Shown: positions 53,283 to 62,587, counted from the first letter of the stretch. The stretch is 64,000 bases of DNA from Lentilitoribacter sp. Alg239-R112 (GCF_900537175.1 NZ_LS999833.1:744001-808000); one strand, 5' to 3'. Numbers and translations: made by a program. Notes: generated from the sequence alone by a model not told the origin.

Positions 53283-55706
53283 ATGTTCCCGAAAATTAGA
53301 ATTTCATTTATATACATCATGTTCCTAAAACTACTAGCAGTTGGCTCACTTATGTTGCCAAATCTGGCTTGGGCACAAGCGCCTAATCCAACAATTTTTG
53401 ATGTGCAGTTGGATAAGATTGAGCAATTGCTGCCAGTTGCATCCAGCCTTTCTAAGAACTGCGAAGGTCATGAATGTGGACCGCCAGTTTGTGAAGGGCA
53501 GTTAGATGTTTTTCGTGATCTGACAAATTTAGCACCAATTTTGGAGCAATATGTTCAAACACTGAACGCAGAAGATGCAATATTAACTCGTGGTATAGAT
53601 GATGCGATCGCAGCGAGTGATCTCAGTGCCGCAGCACTAGAGGGAGCTCGAATGGCTGCAATGTTGACCCATACATCCGATCAAGCACTTGGCGCGGTTA
53701 TTGAGCTGAACGGCATAGTCAATACAATAGCTACAAAATCAAACGACCCTCTTTCAGTTTGGGAGTTTGCCAAAGATATCAATTCCGTCGCTAATCGGCT
53801 TTACGATAGCATCAACCAAACCGGAAATTATATTGAAAGCATCAATTATGACCCCACGCTACAATCAGGACAGGGGACCGGTGTTAATCTCAAAGCTATT
53901 GAAGATATATATATCGATATCTGGAGTGTAGGCTTAAATGCTGCCAGCGATTTATTGCCAGAAAGTGTTTCAAAGAAAACAACTGGTACAAAGAAATTTG
54001 TGAAACAGAATACCAGTAATTTTGCAGATGTTATCAGTATATCGCAAGAAATAATAGATCATGCACAGACCATAAAAGATGCTGGCGGAAAGATCGACAC
54101 GCTAGAAGAGTATTACAGACGCTACACAAAAGATGCATCTGCACAAACACGCAAAATTCTGGACAAAAGTTTTAAAAAGGAACTACAGAAACAAAAGAAG
54201 GTTATATCTGGTTCAGCGAAGAGCACCAAACATCAGACCGCTCTGGTCCTTACACAGATTGCGGCAAGAGCAGTACAAACATACTATTCAACTGAAAAAT
54301 TGAACGCTTTTCGGGATCGAATTGCTCAGCTTCGTAGCCAGGCGTTGAAATCTGGTGATCGGTATTTGAAAACCATCGAAGAGCGCGATCAGGTGCGTGA
54401 TAGAAGCCGCAAAGCTGCAAGTTTGTTGGAGCGGGTCAGAGCTGTAACCAATCAGTTGCGAGAATGTGCATTCAACAATTGTGCACATGAAGTCAATTCA
54501 ATTGATATTGTAATTTTATCACCGATGTTAAAGCGCGAAGACGGGAATTTGCAATACGCCGCGGCACAGGCAACGATAGCGCCCATTCTTACAGCTATCA
54601 CTCAATCTCTTTCTGAAAATCTCGCTAATCAAGGCGGATCAAATCCAAACTATCCCAGCGGAACTAAAGTTTTACCACTTAATTTCTTCGAATCCAAATA
54701 TGAAGCAAATTGTCCAGAGTGTGAGAGATATCAACATGACTATGTTACTGCATCACGCGAGCGTAAATATATTCTTTGGCAATTAGATCAGCTAGATGAC
54801 GGTCGTCAACTAAGATCACTAAATGCAAAACGGGATATTGCTCTTCATGACGCCAAGGAATTGCAGGATGAATATAACAGAAAAACCGATGGTAGTTACA
54901 CTCGACGTTTAATTAACTTGACTGATGATGCGATGCAGGAACTCTCTGATATCGGCTCACAGATACGAAGAAAGACGAGCGACGCAAAAGCAATTTCGCA
55001 GCAAGTAAAAGTCATTAATAAGAATCGTGAACAAACACTGGTGCTTCGGCAACGGACGAGTGAACTGCGCACAAAAGAAGCTTTAGCTATCAAAAAATTG
55101 GAGATATGCAATGCGGAACTCTGTACGAAAGGCAAGAGCTTATCGGATTTGAAAATATCGTATCCAAGTTTTGCAAATGACGAAGATAAATGTGACAAGC
55201 CAAATGTGCTGGTGGTAGATGTTTTAGATGCAGCAAGCTTTGGCTGCGGACCACTCATGAACACATCTCCGGGTAATGTAATCAATGGCTTTGGGATCCC
55301 TGAGGATTCTGTTTATCTCAATCATAAAACTGGCAACATTATTCCACCATTTGGTCCAGAGGATAAAGTGGGGCTTTGCATTGCTGTTGATTTCAATAGT
55401 GCCAAGCCTTCTGCGGAAATGTTGCGAGATGAGCAAGGTCGCCTCATCGCGGTAGCACTGAAAGATATCAATGAGGGTGGGTCCAGATTTTCAAATGGTT
55501 TTCGTTCTAAAACCGGAGATGCTGTGGCAGACACTGTATCAAAGTTGAAAGGAGTTCGTGATGGTTCTGATATTAACGAGGGCTTTCAGGACCCGAGCTT
55601 CCAATTGCCCGCGATACCAAGTTTTGGTGGTGGCCCTCAATTTGTCGGCCCAAACTCAGGTGGCGATAATATTGGCGGAGAACCTAGGTTTATCGGACCA
55701 AACTAG
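53283..55706 (+). CDS. Large exported coiled-coil protein with repeated Cys pairs
   Basis: An 807-residue protein with a Sec signal (MFPKIRISFIYIMFLKLLAV..., cleavage near AWA-QA, residue 31). The body is largely helical with coiled-coil stretches (about 290-400 and 480-610, rich in R, K, E, Q and D). Cys pairs occur as C-x4-C at 60/65 (plus C70), 395/400 and 609/614, and C-x2-C at 477/480. The end is Gly/Pro/Asn-rich and contains two similar units (FVGPNSGG, FIGPN). Fourth gene of the VWA operon, 12 bp after the third. No family recognised. Structural envelope protein or secreted substrate are both possible. Confidence 0.8.
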   Translation: MFPKIRISFIYIMFLKLLAVGSLMLPNLAWAQAPNPTIFDVQLDKIEQLLPVASSLSKNCEGHECGPPVCEGQLDVFRDLTNLAPILEQYVQTLNAEDAILTRGIDDAIAASDLSAAALEGARMAAMLTHTSDQALGAVIELNGIVNTIATKSNDPLSVWEFAKDINSVANRLYDSINQTGNYIESINYDPTLQSGQGTGVNLKAIEDIYIDIWSVGLNAASDLLPESVSKKTTGTKKFVKQNTSNFADVISISQEIIDHAQTIKDAGGKIDTLEEYYRRYTKDASAQTRKILDKSFKKELQKQKKVISGSAKSTKHQTALVLTQIAARAVQTYYSTEKLNAFRDRIAQLRSQALKSGDRYLKTIEERDQVRDRSRKAASLLERVRAVTNQLRECAFNNCAHEVNSIDIVILSPMLKREDGNLQYAAAQATIAPILTAITQSLSENLANQGGSNPNYPSGTKVLPLNFFESKYEANCPECERYQHDYVTASRERKYILWQLDQLDDGRQLRSLNAKRDIALHDAKELQDEYNRKTDGSYTRRLINLTDDAMQELSDIGSQIRRKTSDAKAISQQVKVINKNREQTLVLRQRTSELRTKEALAIKKLEICNAELCTKGKSLSDLKISYPSFANDEDKCDKPNVLVVDVLDAASFGCGPLMNTSPGNVINGFGIPEDSVYLNHKTGNIIPPFGPEDKVGLCIAVDFNSAKPSAEMLRDEQGRLIAVALKDINEGGSRFSNGFRSKTGDAVADTVSKLKGVRDGSDINEGFQDPSFQLPAIPSFGGGPQFVGPNSGGDNIGGEPRFIGPN

Positions 55707-56229
55707 GGTGACAGTGACGATGGAAAAGGGTTAGTCTCATTAGGTAAGGTGGAATAACAGCTCGTTCTCACTGAGAGCAGATACGATCTCATCTTGTAAT
55801 TTGTCTCAAGTTGTAAAGTTGAGTTTAGGAACCTAGAAAATGTCCGAAATGGGCCATTTTCCACATTGTTTTATTGATTTGCTTTTTCAGCTTCTGACAA
55901 TGAAGCAGAAGTTTTACTTAACTTTTTGAACTCGGAAGGCCTTATCACACGAGTTAGTAAATCAAACTAAAAGGTTTTCAACAGAGATGTTTTCCTCGTT
56001 CTGATAGACCCTCAAAACAGGGCCATTTTCAAAGTATTTTCAAAGGACTTCAAAGGGGGTAAAACACCGTTTGAATCTTGAAGGTATAGGATCCTTTAAG
56101 ATGAGATTTTACTTTAAATCCATTTGAGGCCTGTTCTAGGACAAACGCCTTTTCCGGCGTTGTTTGAGGCGTATTTTATCAACGACCACTGACTTTACGC
56201 TCGTCAATCGTATCCAAGGAAACAGAACG
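55707..56229. other. Non-coding stretch before the methyltransferase
   Basis: No gene is supported. The short words ggccatttt and attttcaaag recur (near 55852, 56018 and 56025-56045), and a small hairpin (aacgcc/ggcgtt, 56144-56161) lies upstream of the methyltransferase. The change from envelope genes to phage-like genes happens here, so a boundary is possible, but no direct repeat marks one. Confidence 0.5.
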
Positions 56230-57606
56230 ATGCCCTCCCCAGACCTACATGTTAAATACCGCCCCATTGCAGATATCTCCCCTTATCAGAACAATGCCCG
56301 AACCCATTCAAAACGGCAAATCAAACAGATCGCCAATAGTATCGAACGATTTGGATTTACCAACCCAGTTCTAATTGCAGATGATGGTGACATTATCGCA
56401 GGACATGGGCGCGTTCGAGCAGCAGAGCTTTTGGGTATGACTGACGTACCTACTCTAAAGCTCTCTCATTTGGATGAAGCAGAACGAAAAGCCTATATTC
56501 TGGCTGACAACAAACTGGCTCTTAATGCGGGTTGGGATGATGAGATCTTGGCGATTGAACTGCAGGGCCTAATTGATCTCGATTTTGACCTAAGCGTTAC
56601 TGGCTTTGAGTTAGCTGAAATTGATCTGGCTTTGAGTTTTACTGAGGATGGTATTGAGGAAGATCAAGCAGATGTTGTTCATGAGATGCCAGATCACGCT
56701 CCTATCACACAAATGGGTGACCTTTGGGTGTTGGGCAATCACCGACTTTTATGTGGTGATGCTCAAAAAGAAACAGATGTTGATCGCCTTGTTGGTTCCC
56801 GTAGAGTTGATATGGTTTTTACCGACCCGCCATACAATGTTGAGATCGATGGCAACGTATGTGGCAAGGGTAGCATTAAACACAAGGAGTTCGCCTTTGC
56901 ATCTGGTGAGATGTCAGCTGATGAGTTTACGCGGTTTCTAACTAAGACGCTTTCCAATGCTGCATTGGTTTGTAAGGGTGGAGCGGTTGCATTCATTTGT
57001 ATGGATTGGCGTCATATGCGTGAGCTGATGGATGCAGGTAGTGTCGCCTTTGATGAACTTAAGAACCTTTGCGTTTGGAATAAAACCAATGGCGGGATGG
57101 GTAGTTTCTATCGATCCAAACATGAGCTAATCTTTGTTTATAAGAAAGGGTCTGCACCCCATACCAATTCCTTTGGTCTTGGTGATACTGGGCGTTATCG
57201 CACTAATGTATGGGATTACGCTGGTATTAGTTCTATGAGTTCCACACGAAGCAATGAGTTAGAAATGCATCCCACGGTTAAACCTGTGGCGATGATAGAA
57301 GATGCAATTAGAGACTGCTCCCGCCGAAGAGAGATCATTTTGGATATATTTGGTGGGTCAGGTTCAACGCTTATTGCTGCTGAGCGAACTGGTAGGTCTG
57401 CACGACTGTTGGAATATGAATCATCATACTGTGACACGATCATCAAGCGCTGGCAGCAGTTCACGGGGCAGAAAGCTATCCTGAAAAAAGATGGTCGTGA
57501 GTTCAATGATATCGAGGCAGAAACGCAGCATAATGACCGTCCATTGATACAGAAAAGTCATGGATTGAAGATGGATGAATTTGCAAACGTTGGAAGTGAG
57601 CGATGA
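56230..57606 (+). CDS. ParB-N / DNA methyltransferase fusion (phage-type)
   Basis: A 458-residue protein. Residues about 8-95 are a ParB/sulfiredoxin-like N-terminal domain (ISPYQNNARTHSKRQIKQIA..., DGDIIAGHGRVRAAELLG). Residues about 160-445 are an SAM-dependent methyltransferase with DPPY at 199-202 and FGGSGST at 374-380, giving the beta-class order (catalytic motif before SAM motif). DPPY points to N6-adenine or N4-cytosine methylation. There is no restriction gene nearby. It overlaps the next gene (DUF5681) by 4 bp. This pair is typical of prophage or gene-transfer-agent-like regions. I start at ATG 56230. Confidence 0.92.
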   Translation: MPSPDLHVKYRPIADISPYQNNARTHSKRQIKQIANSIERFGFTNPVLIADDGDIIAGHGRVRAAELLGMTDVPTLKLSHLDEAERKAYILADNKLALNAGWDDEILAIELQGLIDLDFDLSVTGFELAEIDLALSFTEDGIEEDQADVVHEMPDHAPITQMGDLWVLGNHRLLCGDAQKETDVDRLVGSRRVDMVFTDPPYNVEIDGNVCGKGSIKHKEFAFASGEMSADEFTRFLTKTLSNAALVCKGGAVAFICMDWRHMRELMDAGSVAFDELKNLCVWNKTNGGMGSFYRSKHELIFVYKKGSAPHTNSFGLGDTGRYRTNVWDYAGISSMSSTRSNELEMHPTVKPVAMIEDAIRDCSRRREIILDIFGGSGSTLIAAERTGRSARLLEYESSYCDTIIKRWQQFTGQKAILKKDGREFNDIEAETQHNDRPLIQKSHGLKMDEFANVGSER

Positions 57607-58664
57607 CCGATAAATCAAAACCAACGGGAAATCAGTCTGGATTGGATAGTTCATCCTCAGGTGTTTTGAATGGCACAAAAGTTGATGCACTCAAACGAGA
57701 GGTGATGTCAGGCCAGCGAGCTGAATTGCCACAGCAACAACGCGACACGCGTTTTAAAAAGGGGCAATCGGGCAATCCAAAAGGCAGACCCAAGACGAAA
57801 ATCAAACAACGCAGCATGTATGCTGGTGAACTATCGATTGATATCCATATTATGGAGTTTGCCAATCGCGTCCTTTCTCTAAACTCTGGCGGTAAAACGC
57901 GGACGATGACTGGTCAGGAGGCATTGCTTGAAGCGCAGGCAAAATTGGCATTGGGTGGTAACTCCCATGCTTTAAAAGATCGACTTGATCGATCTGAACG
58001 CACAGAAGAAAAGTTACTGATATTACAGGCTGAGACAGCCGATAGCTGGAGAGCATATAAGGCGCATCATTCTACTCAATTCCAACACATGCGTGATCAG
58101 GATGAAGCCTTTGATGAAAACCATCAATTATCTCATCCAGACGATGTACACATCAGCTGGGATAACATTATTACATTCAAAGGCCCAATGGATAAAGATC
58201 AGCTGGAAAGATGTTTTGAGACCGTCAAGTTGAGGAATACTCTGATCCTTCGGTCTGAACTTAATACGCGCGATAACAAAGAACAAACTAAACACGGGGT
58301 TACCGGTGCTGATGTACTGGCTCATCTGATGGATAAAGCTTTACCTGAGCGCATGAAACTGACGGAACATGAATGGTTTGATGCCATGCTAGACGCTGAA
58401 AGCATGACTAAGCGTCAACTCCTCAAGAAACTTCGCGCGAGCTGGGATAAAATACTAAGAGGGAAAGCCGGCTACAAACCAGGTTCTATGCGCAGAGGAT
58501 TTCATTTCCATGGAGTAGAAGCTATCAAACTGCTTTATACAGACCTTCTAGAATATTGTCGTAACCTGCCACGTTCAGAAGAACCACCGAGCCAAGATGA
58601 GATAGATGACCTCAGTGATATCATCACATCGGCCAAAGCTGCATTTGCAGAGGTGAATGCGTAA
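57603..58664 (+). CDS. DUF5681-containing protein
   Basis: A 353-residue protein. The DUF5681 motif is seen at about residues 45-65 (DTRFKKGQSGNPKGRPKTKI), followed by a long helical, charged region. DUF5681 proteins are encoded next to phage terminase and methyltransferase genes, and the basic KGQSGNPKGRP element suggests nucleic-acid contact. The function is unknown. The ATG overlaps the methyltransferase stop (ATGA). No terminase gene follows in the window, so any prophage is incomplete. Confidence 0.85.
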   Translation: MTDKSKPTGNQSGLDSSSSGVLNGTKVDALKREVMSGQRAELPQQQRDTRFKKGQSGNPKGRPKTKIKQRSMYAGELSIDIHIMEFANRVLSLNSGGKTRTMTGQEALLEAQAKLALGGNSHALKDRLDRSERTEEKLLILQAETADSWRAYKAHHSTQFQHMRDQDEAFDENHQLSHPDDVHISWDNIITFKGPMDKDQLERCFETVKLRNTLILRSELNTRDNKEQTKHGVTGADVLAHLMDKALPERMKLTEHEWFDAMLDAESMTKRQLLKKLRASWDKILRGKAGYKPGSMRRGFHFHGVEAIKLLYTDLLEYCRNLPRSEEPPSQDEIDDLSDIITSAKAAFAEVNA

Positions 58665-58916
58665 GTCACCAAGTAGCCTGTAAGATTATTATTAGTCGAA
58701 ACGGAAACCAGTATCTCGGCAATGCACGAGCAATTCGTCATATGGACGCATTACTGACGCAATTGCACGCAAACTAGCGGATAAGTTCATGACGCTTTGA
58801 CTGCCTTTTGAGAAGACTTCGAAAGCCCTTTGAACGCTATTGAAAAGGTTCACGATTAATGGCTGAGTACCTGACAATGGGCACCTAGCCATTCAGCGAC
58901 AACAGGAGGCCGTATT

Positions 58917-59411
58917 ATGACGAGCATATCACCTTGGTTCCGCGGATATCGACGTGCTCTTCGTGATGTTCAGCATGGCATAGATCAGTATGTACATTCG
59001 AGTACAGACACCAAAAAACACATCTATTTTATGGTTGCGGATGAGATCACAATGTCACTACGGGATTTAAAGCATAAAGACAGTATTTTGCGCCAACTTG
59101 TACATCAAAGGGAAGTTCATTTTAGGCAAGAGGCATTAACCAACATCCGCTCTTCAGATACCTCCGTACCAGTAGAAATTCCCCAACAAGTATTATTCTA
59201 TGATGGTTATCGATCCGGATTTGCAGATGCAATCACAACCGCGGAAGATTACAAGTTGCGCATGAATGATCCGGCTGCTCGCACAGCAATATCATCGTTA
59301 GTTAAAAGGTTGAAGTTGGCCTGGAAGCAGAAGTATCAAACATCAATTAAAACGAATGAAATTGGCTCAGAGCGGACATTCAGTTATGTAAGTATAACTC
59401 TCGCCAAATAG
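58917..59411 (+). CDS. Hypothetical protein in the phage-like segment
   Basis: A 164-residue protein, no signal peptide, charged and helical, with an early Arg-rich segment (WFRGYRRALRDVQHG). It starts at ATG 58917 behind ACAGGAGG. It contains two similar openings, SPWFRGYRRAL near residue 5 and LFYDGYRSGFADA near residue 97, which may reflect an internal duplication. The preceding 252 bp (58665-58916) show no gene. I do not recognise a family; it may belong to the methyltransferase/DUF5681 segment. Confidence 0.7.
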   Translation: MTSISPWFRGYRRALRDVQHGIDQYVHSSTDTKKHIYFMVADEITMSLRDLKHKDSILRQLVHQREVHFRQEALTNIRSSDTSVPVEIPQQVLFYDGYRSGFADAITTAEDYKLRMNDPAARTAISSLVKRLKLAWKQKYQTSIKTNEIGSERTFSYVSITLAK

Positions 59412-59431
59412 GTATCATGGACCTGTCAGAA

Positions 59432-59974
59432 CTAGTTGATCGATATTGTTTCTTGTCGAGGTAAGCCACTTTCACAAGGGATTATATCAATTACGAGTGT
59501 TGTGCCTGATAGCGATTTGATCACAGGAATACATCCGCTTCCTGGCTGCATTGACCATATGGTTTCTGCTCCTTGTTCTAGTAGCTTCAGCCTGTAAATT
59601 GTACCTGTACCATAAACCATGTCTGTGGCAACCAACACCGTATTTAGGTCATTACTCCAAAATACGCTGCTTGCGGATGCGGCCCAATCTCCACCTTGCC
59701 ATGTTCGTTGCGTGAGAGAATATTTACCTTGAATGGGTGCGTTTATTCCGACAAGTGTGAAGGCGATATTTGTCCCTAAAGCGTCATCACAATAAACGTC
59801 CACCGCAAAATTGCCGTTGGGTTGCATGTGGCGACCTTGCGGGCAGTTGTGAGCCTCACTCAAGTCAACCAAAGTCCCAGCCGCCGCATTGGCAATATCC
59901 AAATGCAAACTTGATAAGAGAAGAGAGCAACCAATTATTACAGCCAATATAGTAGCAGTTTTCCTCATAGTCAT
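59432..59974 (-). CDS. Exported protein of unknown function with Cys pairs
   Basis: A 180-residue secreted protein. The signal peptide runs about 1-30 (MTMRKTATILAVIIGCSLLLS... to ANA-AAG). The mature part has four cysteines (HNCPQ, VYCDD, SGCIP, IIPCES), which could form two disulfides, and is rich in Gly, Ser and Thr. ATG 59974 is chosen because GAAGAGAG precedes it; longer frames lack a ribosome site. It lies 29 bp downstream of another exported protein on the same strand. No family recognised. Confidence 0.72.
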   Translation of the reverse strand: MTMRKTATILAVIIGCSLLLSSLHLDIANAAAGTLVDLSEAHNCPQGRHMQPNGNFAVDVYCDDALGTNIAFTLVGINAPIQGKYSLTQRTWQGGDWAASASSVFWSNDLNTVLVATDMVYGTGTIYRLKLLEQGAETIWSMQPGSGCIPVIKSLSGTTLVIDIIPCESGLPRQETISIN

Positions 59975-60003
59975 ATCTCTCTTCTTTAATAAAAGTGATC
60001 TAA

Positions 60004-60753
60004 TTATAGACCGATAATTGCCCATTTCCCATCGAATTTACCCCAGAAGGTAGCGGTTTTCCATGATAGAACACCACCATTCATCTCAAATTGAACTTGT
60101 AACGGCGAATTGAAATCAGAATCGGTGACTTGATAAACGCGGCCACCCATAATTGGTCGGACTACGAGCTTCTCTGCAATAAAGTACTCCTCAGCAGCCA
60201 ACATCTCACGCATGTGCTCCTTAACTCGATCAAGTGGAACACCGTGTCTGGCAAATTCGCGAAGTGCAGGCTCATGAGCTGTCATGGCTGTTTCGATATC
60301 TCCAGTTTTCACAGCGGTTTGAAAAGCGATTACAGCTTCTAACAATCCATTGTCACCTTCAACTGCGGCACGGGTATACTCTGCACTAACATTTGAATTG
60401 TTCATATACTGAAGTTCTTTCGCGCCGGAATTGTTAAAGGTTATTTCCCCCACCGATTTAGTCTCAAACTCTCCGTGACATCCTTCTTCTAGTGAAAATG
60501 TGGACGGGGGTTCTAAAGAATTTCCGTGGTATTTGATGGTAACTCTGTTCTCTCCTTCAACAATCCAATCTCGGAGTGGAAATTGCCCAATATCTCCCGC
60601 ACTTCCATGATGAACAATTGCCCCGTTGTGTAACATTGCGAAGCTACCGTCCATCACTTCATATTTAACGATATGAATAATATCACATGCGCTTGCCGCG
60701 GTTGTCAGAATTGAGATGGATGCGCCCAGCAACGCAAGTTTACAACTTTTCAT
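60004..60753 (-). CDS. Exported protein with a possible NTF2-like C-terminal domain
   Basis: A 249-residue secreted protein with signal peptide MKSCKLALLGASISILTTAA (cleavage near SA-CD, residue 22). The first part is beta-rich. From about residue 130 the sequence LLEAVIAFQTAVKTGDIETAMTA... and FWGKFDGKWAIIGL has the look of an NTF2-like (SnoaL) alpha+beta fold. ATG 60753 lies behind AAAGGTG. It heads a two-gene leftward operon. The function is unknown. Confidence 0.72.
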   Translation of the reverse strand: MKSCKLALLGASISILTTAASACDIIHIVKYEVMDGSFAMLHNGAIVHHGSAGDIGQFPLRDWIVEGENRVTIKYHGNSLEPPSTFSLEEGCHGEFETKSVGEITFNNSGAKELQYMNNSNVSAEYTRAAVEGDNGLLEAVIAFQTAVKTGDIETAMTAHEPALREFARHGVPLDRVKEHMREMLAAEEYFIAEKLVVRPIMGGRVYQVTDSDFNSPLQVQFEMNGGVLSWKTATFWGKFDGKWAIIGL

Positions 60754-60961
60754 AATATCACCTTTCCTAGATATTTTTTGGGTCCAAAAAGGAACTTTCA
60801 GGAAAAGTTATCGAGTGGATATGTCAGATAGATATTGATATTGGTGTCATTGGTAATAATTGTATCGGTGTGCTCCATCTCTCTGATAAGGTGGATACAA
60901 ATGATACAAAAGGTAAATTCTGAACCATCAGATTGATACAAAGCTCCCCTAATCTAGATAT

Positions 60962-61543
60962 ATGAAAACACTTGGATTAAAGAGTAAATGTATCTGCTGC
61001 TTCGCATTCTTGCTAACAGGCTGTGATAATCCAAAACCATCATACCATTATGAGGCTGTTCTTTTTGATCGTCCTGACTTCGCAATAACTGCAAATTTTC
61101 GACCAACTACAGATGAATACCTTCGATCGAAAACTAATGCGAGGGATAGCATTCAAAAGCAAAACCCCGGTTCTGCGCAGATCATTGAATTTGAGATATG
61201 GTTAAACAGTGATGTGATGAATAAGCCTGATAAAATCAGAATTTACCAAGTTGAAATAACTGACTTGGATAAAATCTGGAGTGGCAAACCAATTGCAGAA
61301 AAAGGTGTAAATGAAGTTACCTCGTCTCTAGTTGATCCTGTGCGATCAATTGCAAAATATGCAAATCAGATAATGTATCTACCGACCTCTATCAGGGAAG
61401 ATATTTTGATCTCGATAAATGTCGATCTTATCCTTAATGGCGATGTTGATACATATACTATACAGCGAAGAACCGGGCTTTGGCCCACAAAGGGGTTAGC
61501 GCATACTTGGCGCCGTTTTGCCAGAATTTTTGGCATTAGATAA
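60962..61543 (+). CDS. Lipoprotein of unknown function
   Basis: A 193-residue protein with a lipoprotein signal: CCFAFLLTGC has the LTGC lipobox with Cys21. The mature part is beta-rich and charged. It starts at ATG 60962, 208 bp from the divergent exported gene. The stop is 1 bp before the next start. No family recognised. Confidence 0.75.
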   Translation: MKTLGLKSKCICCFAFLLTGCDNPKPSYHYEAVLFDRPDFAITANFRPTTDEYLRSKTNARDSIQKQNPGSAQIIEFEIWLNSDVMNKPDKIRIYQVEITDLDKIWSGKPIAEKGVNEVTSSLVDPVRSIAKYANQIMYLPTSIREDILISINVDLILNGDVDTYTIQRRTGLWPTKGLAHTWRRFARIFGIR

Positions 61544-61544
61544 A

Positions 61545-62078
61545 ATGTCCAATGATCTAAAGTCAGCTTTTCAATTCTCGGAAGAGGAGTATCTTCTAAA
61601 TGAGAGCGGCTGTTTATCGCCAAACCAGAAAATGCGCCTGAACTCCCATCTGAAAATAAGTCGCCGAGGAGGAAATTTATTTCTGTTTATTATGGGTGCT
61701 TTATGCTTGGCATCATTTGGTTTTTCCTTGTTTGCAAATGTTCAAGGAATCGAACAAGCTCGCCCGTTCCTTCTGACCTTTTCATCATGCGTTCTGGCGA
61801 TTTTTGGGGGCGTTTATTTACATATATATTTTCAACGTCGTCACCTCAAAAGGCCAACGGTCACTTGTTTTGAAGGCAAGTTGAAAACCTGGTCAAAAGA
61901 TATCAAAAACAGGTATAGAGCAACATTAGGCACGGCATACTATTTTCGTTTCCGATGGCGCATTTATCAATTCGAAACTAAAGAACAATTTAAGTCAATC
62001 AAATCAGGTAAAACGTATCGTTTCCATGTTATCAGGAATGGTCGTGTCCCAATTATTTTGTCTGCAAAAGCTATCTGA
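61545..62078 (+). CDS. Membrane protein with two TM helices
   Basis: A 177-residue protein with a cytoplasmic N-terminus of about 45 residues. Two hydrophobic helices follow (about 46-66, LFLFIMGALCLASFGFSLF; about 76-98, LLTFSSCVLAIFGGVYL), then a soluble basic tail of about 80 residues (FRFRWRIYQFETKEQFKSIK, YRFHVIRN). ATG 61545 begins directly after the lipoprotein stop, so the two are coupled and probably work together. Function unknown. Confidence 0.75.
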   Translation: MSNDLKSAFQFSEEEYLLNESGCLSPNQKMRLNSHLKISRRGGNLFLFIMGALCLASFGFSLFANVQGIEQARPFLLTFSSCVLAIFGGVYLHIYFQRRHLKRPTVTCFEGKLKTWSKDIKNRYRATLGTAYYFRFRWRIYQFETKEQFKSIKSGKTYRFHVIRNGRVPIILSAKAI

Positions 62079-62206
62079 ATTTCCAGGTGTCGCATTGGAT
62101 ATGCAGATACAATTGACACCTGAAACAGCACATTTTTGGTACATTAATCGAGTACCCTTGAAAATAGGAAAGCCTATTGCTTTCAACATGCAGAAAGGGA
62201 AACTCA

Positions 62207-62527
62207 ATGGATATAAGAAAAATTACTATGACCACCGTGGCAGCGATTACGATTGCTGCAAGTGCAACAGCAACAATGATAGCGCCAACCATGGCAAACG
62301 CACTTACGATCAAGACAGATGCTGAGCAATATTCCAACATGATGGAATCTCATCTGACGATCCAAGCCCAGCATCAAATCGAAAATGTAGCAAGTAATAA
62401 TGCGCAGCAACCAAAAAAGATTAGCAACAAAGTTATCCATGCATGGACGGCTGGTTGTTATGCCCAGTACGGCCCCAATGCAGAGAAACCGAACAATGAG
62501 CTTTTGGAAAAATGCCTCGATTCGTAA
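62207..62527 (+). CDS. Small exported protein of unknown function
   Basis: A 106-residue protein with a signal peptide (MDIRKITMTTVAAITIAASA..., cleavage near ANA-LT, residue 32). The mature part of about 75 residues is polar and helical, with a late Cys pair (GCYAQYGPN, EKCLDS). ATG 62207 follows AAAGGG. A clear terminator lies just downstream. No family recognised. Confidence 0.78.
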   Translation: MDIRKITMTTVAAITIAASATATMIAPTMANALTIKTDAEQYSNMMESHLTIQAQHQIENVASNNAQQPKKISNKVIHAWTAGCYAQYGPNAEKPNNELLEKCLDS

Positions 62528-62550
62528 CTTTGTATTAGAGCGTAGAAAAT

Positions 62551-62587
62551 AAAACCGAGATTGCCTTGAATTTGCAACCTCGGTTTT
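62551..62587 (+). terminator. Rho-independent terminator
   Basis: aaaaccgag and ctcggtttt form a 9-bp perfect stem, continued by ttt to give a run of seven T on the plus strand. It lies 24 bp after the small exported gene. The convergent autotransporter ends at 62663, so it probably serves the upstream gene only. Confidence 0.88.
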
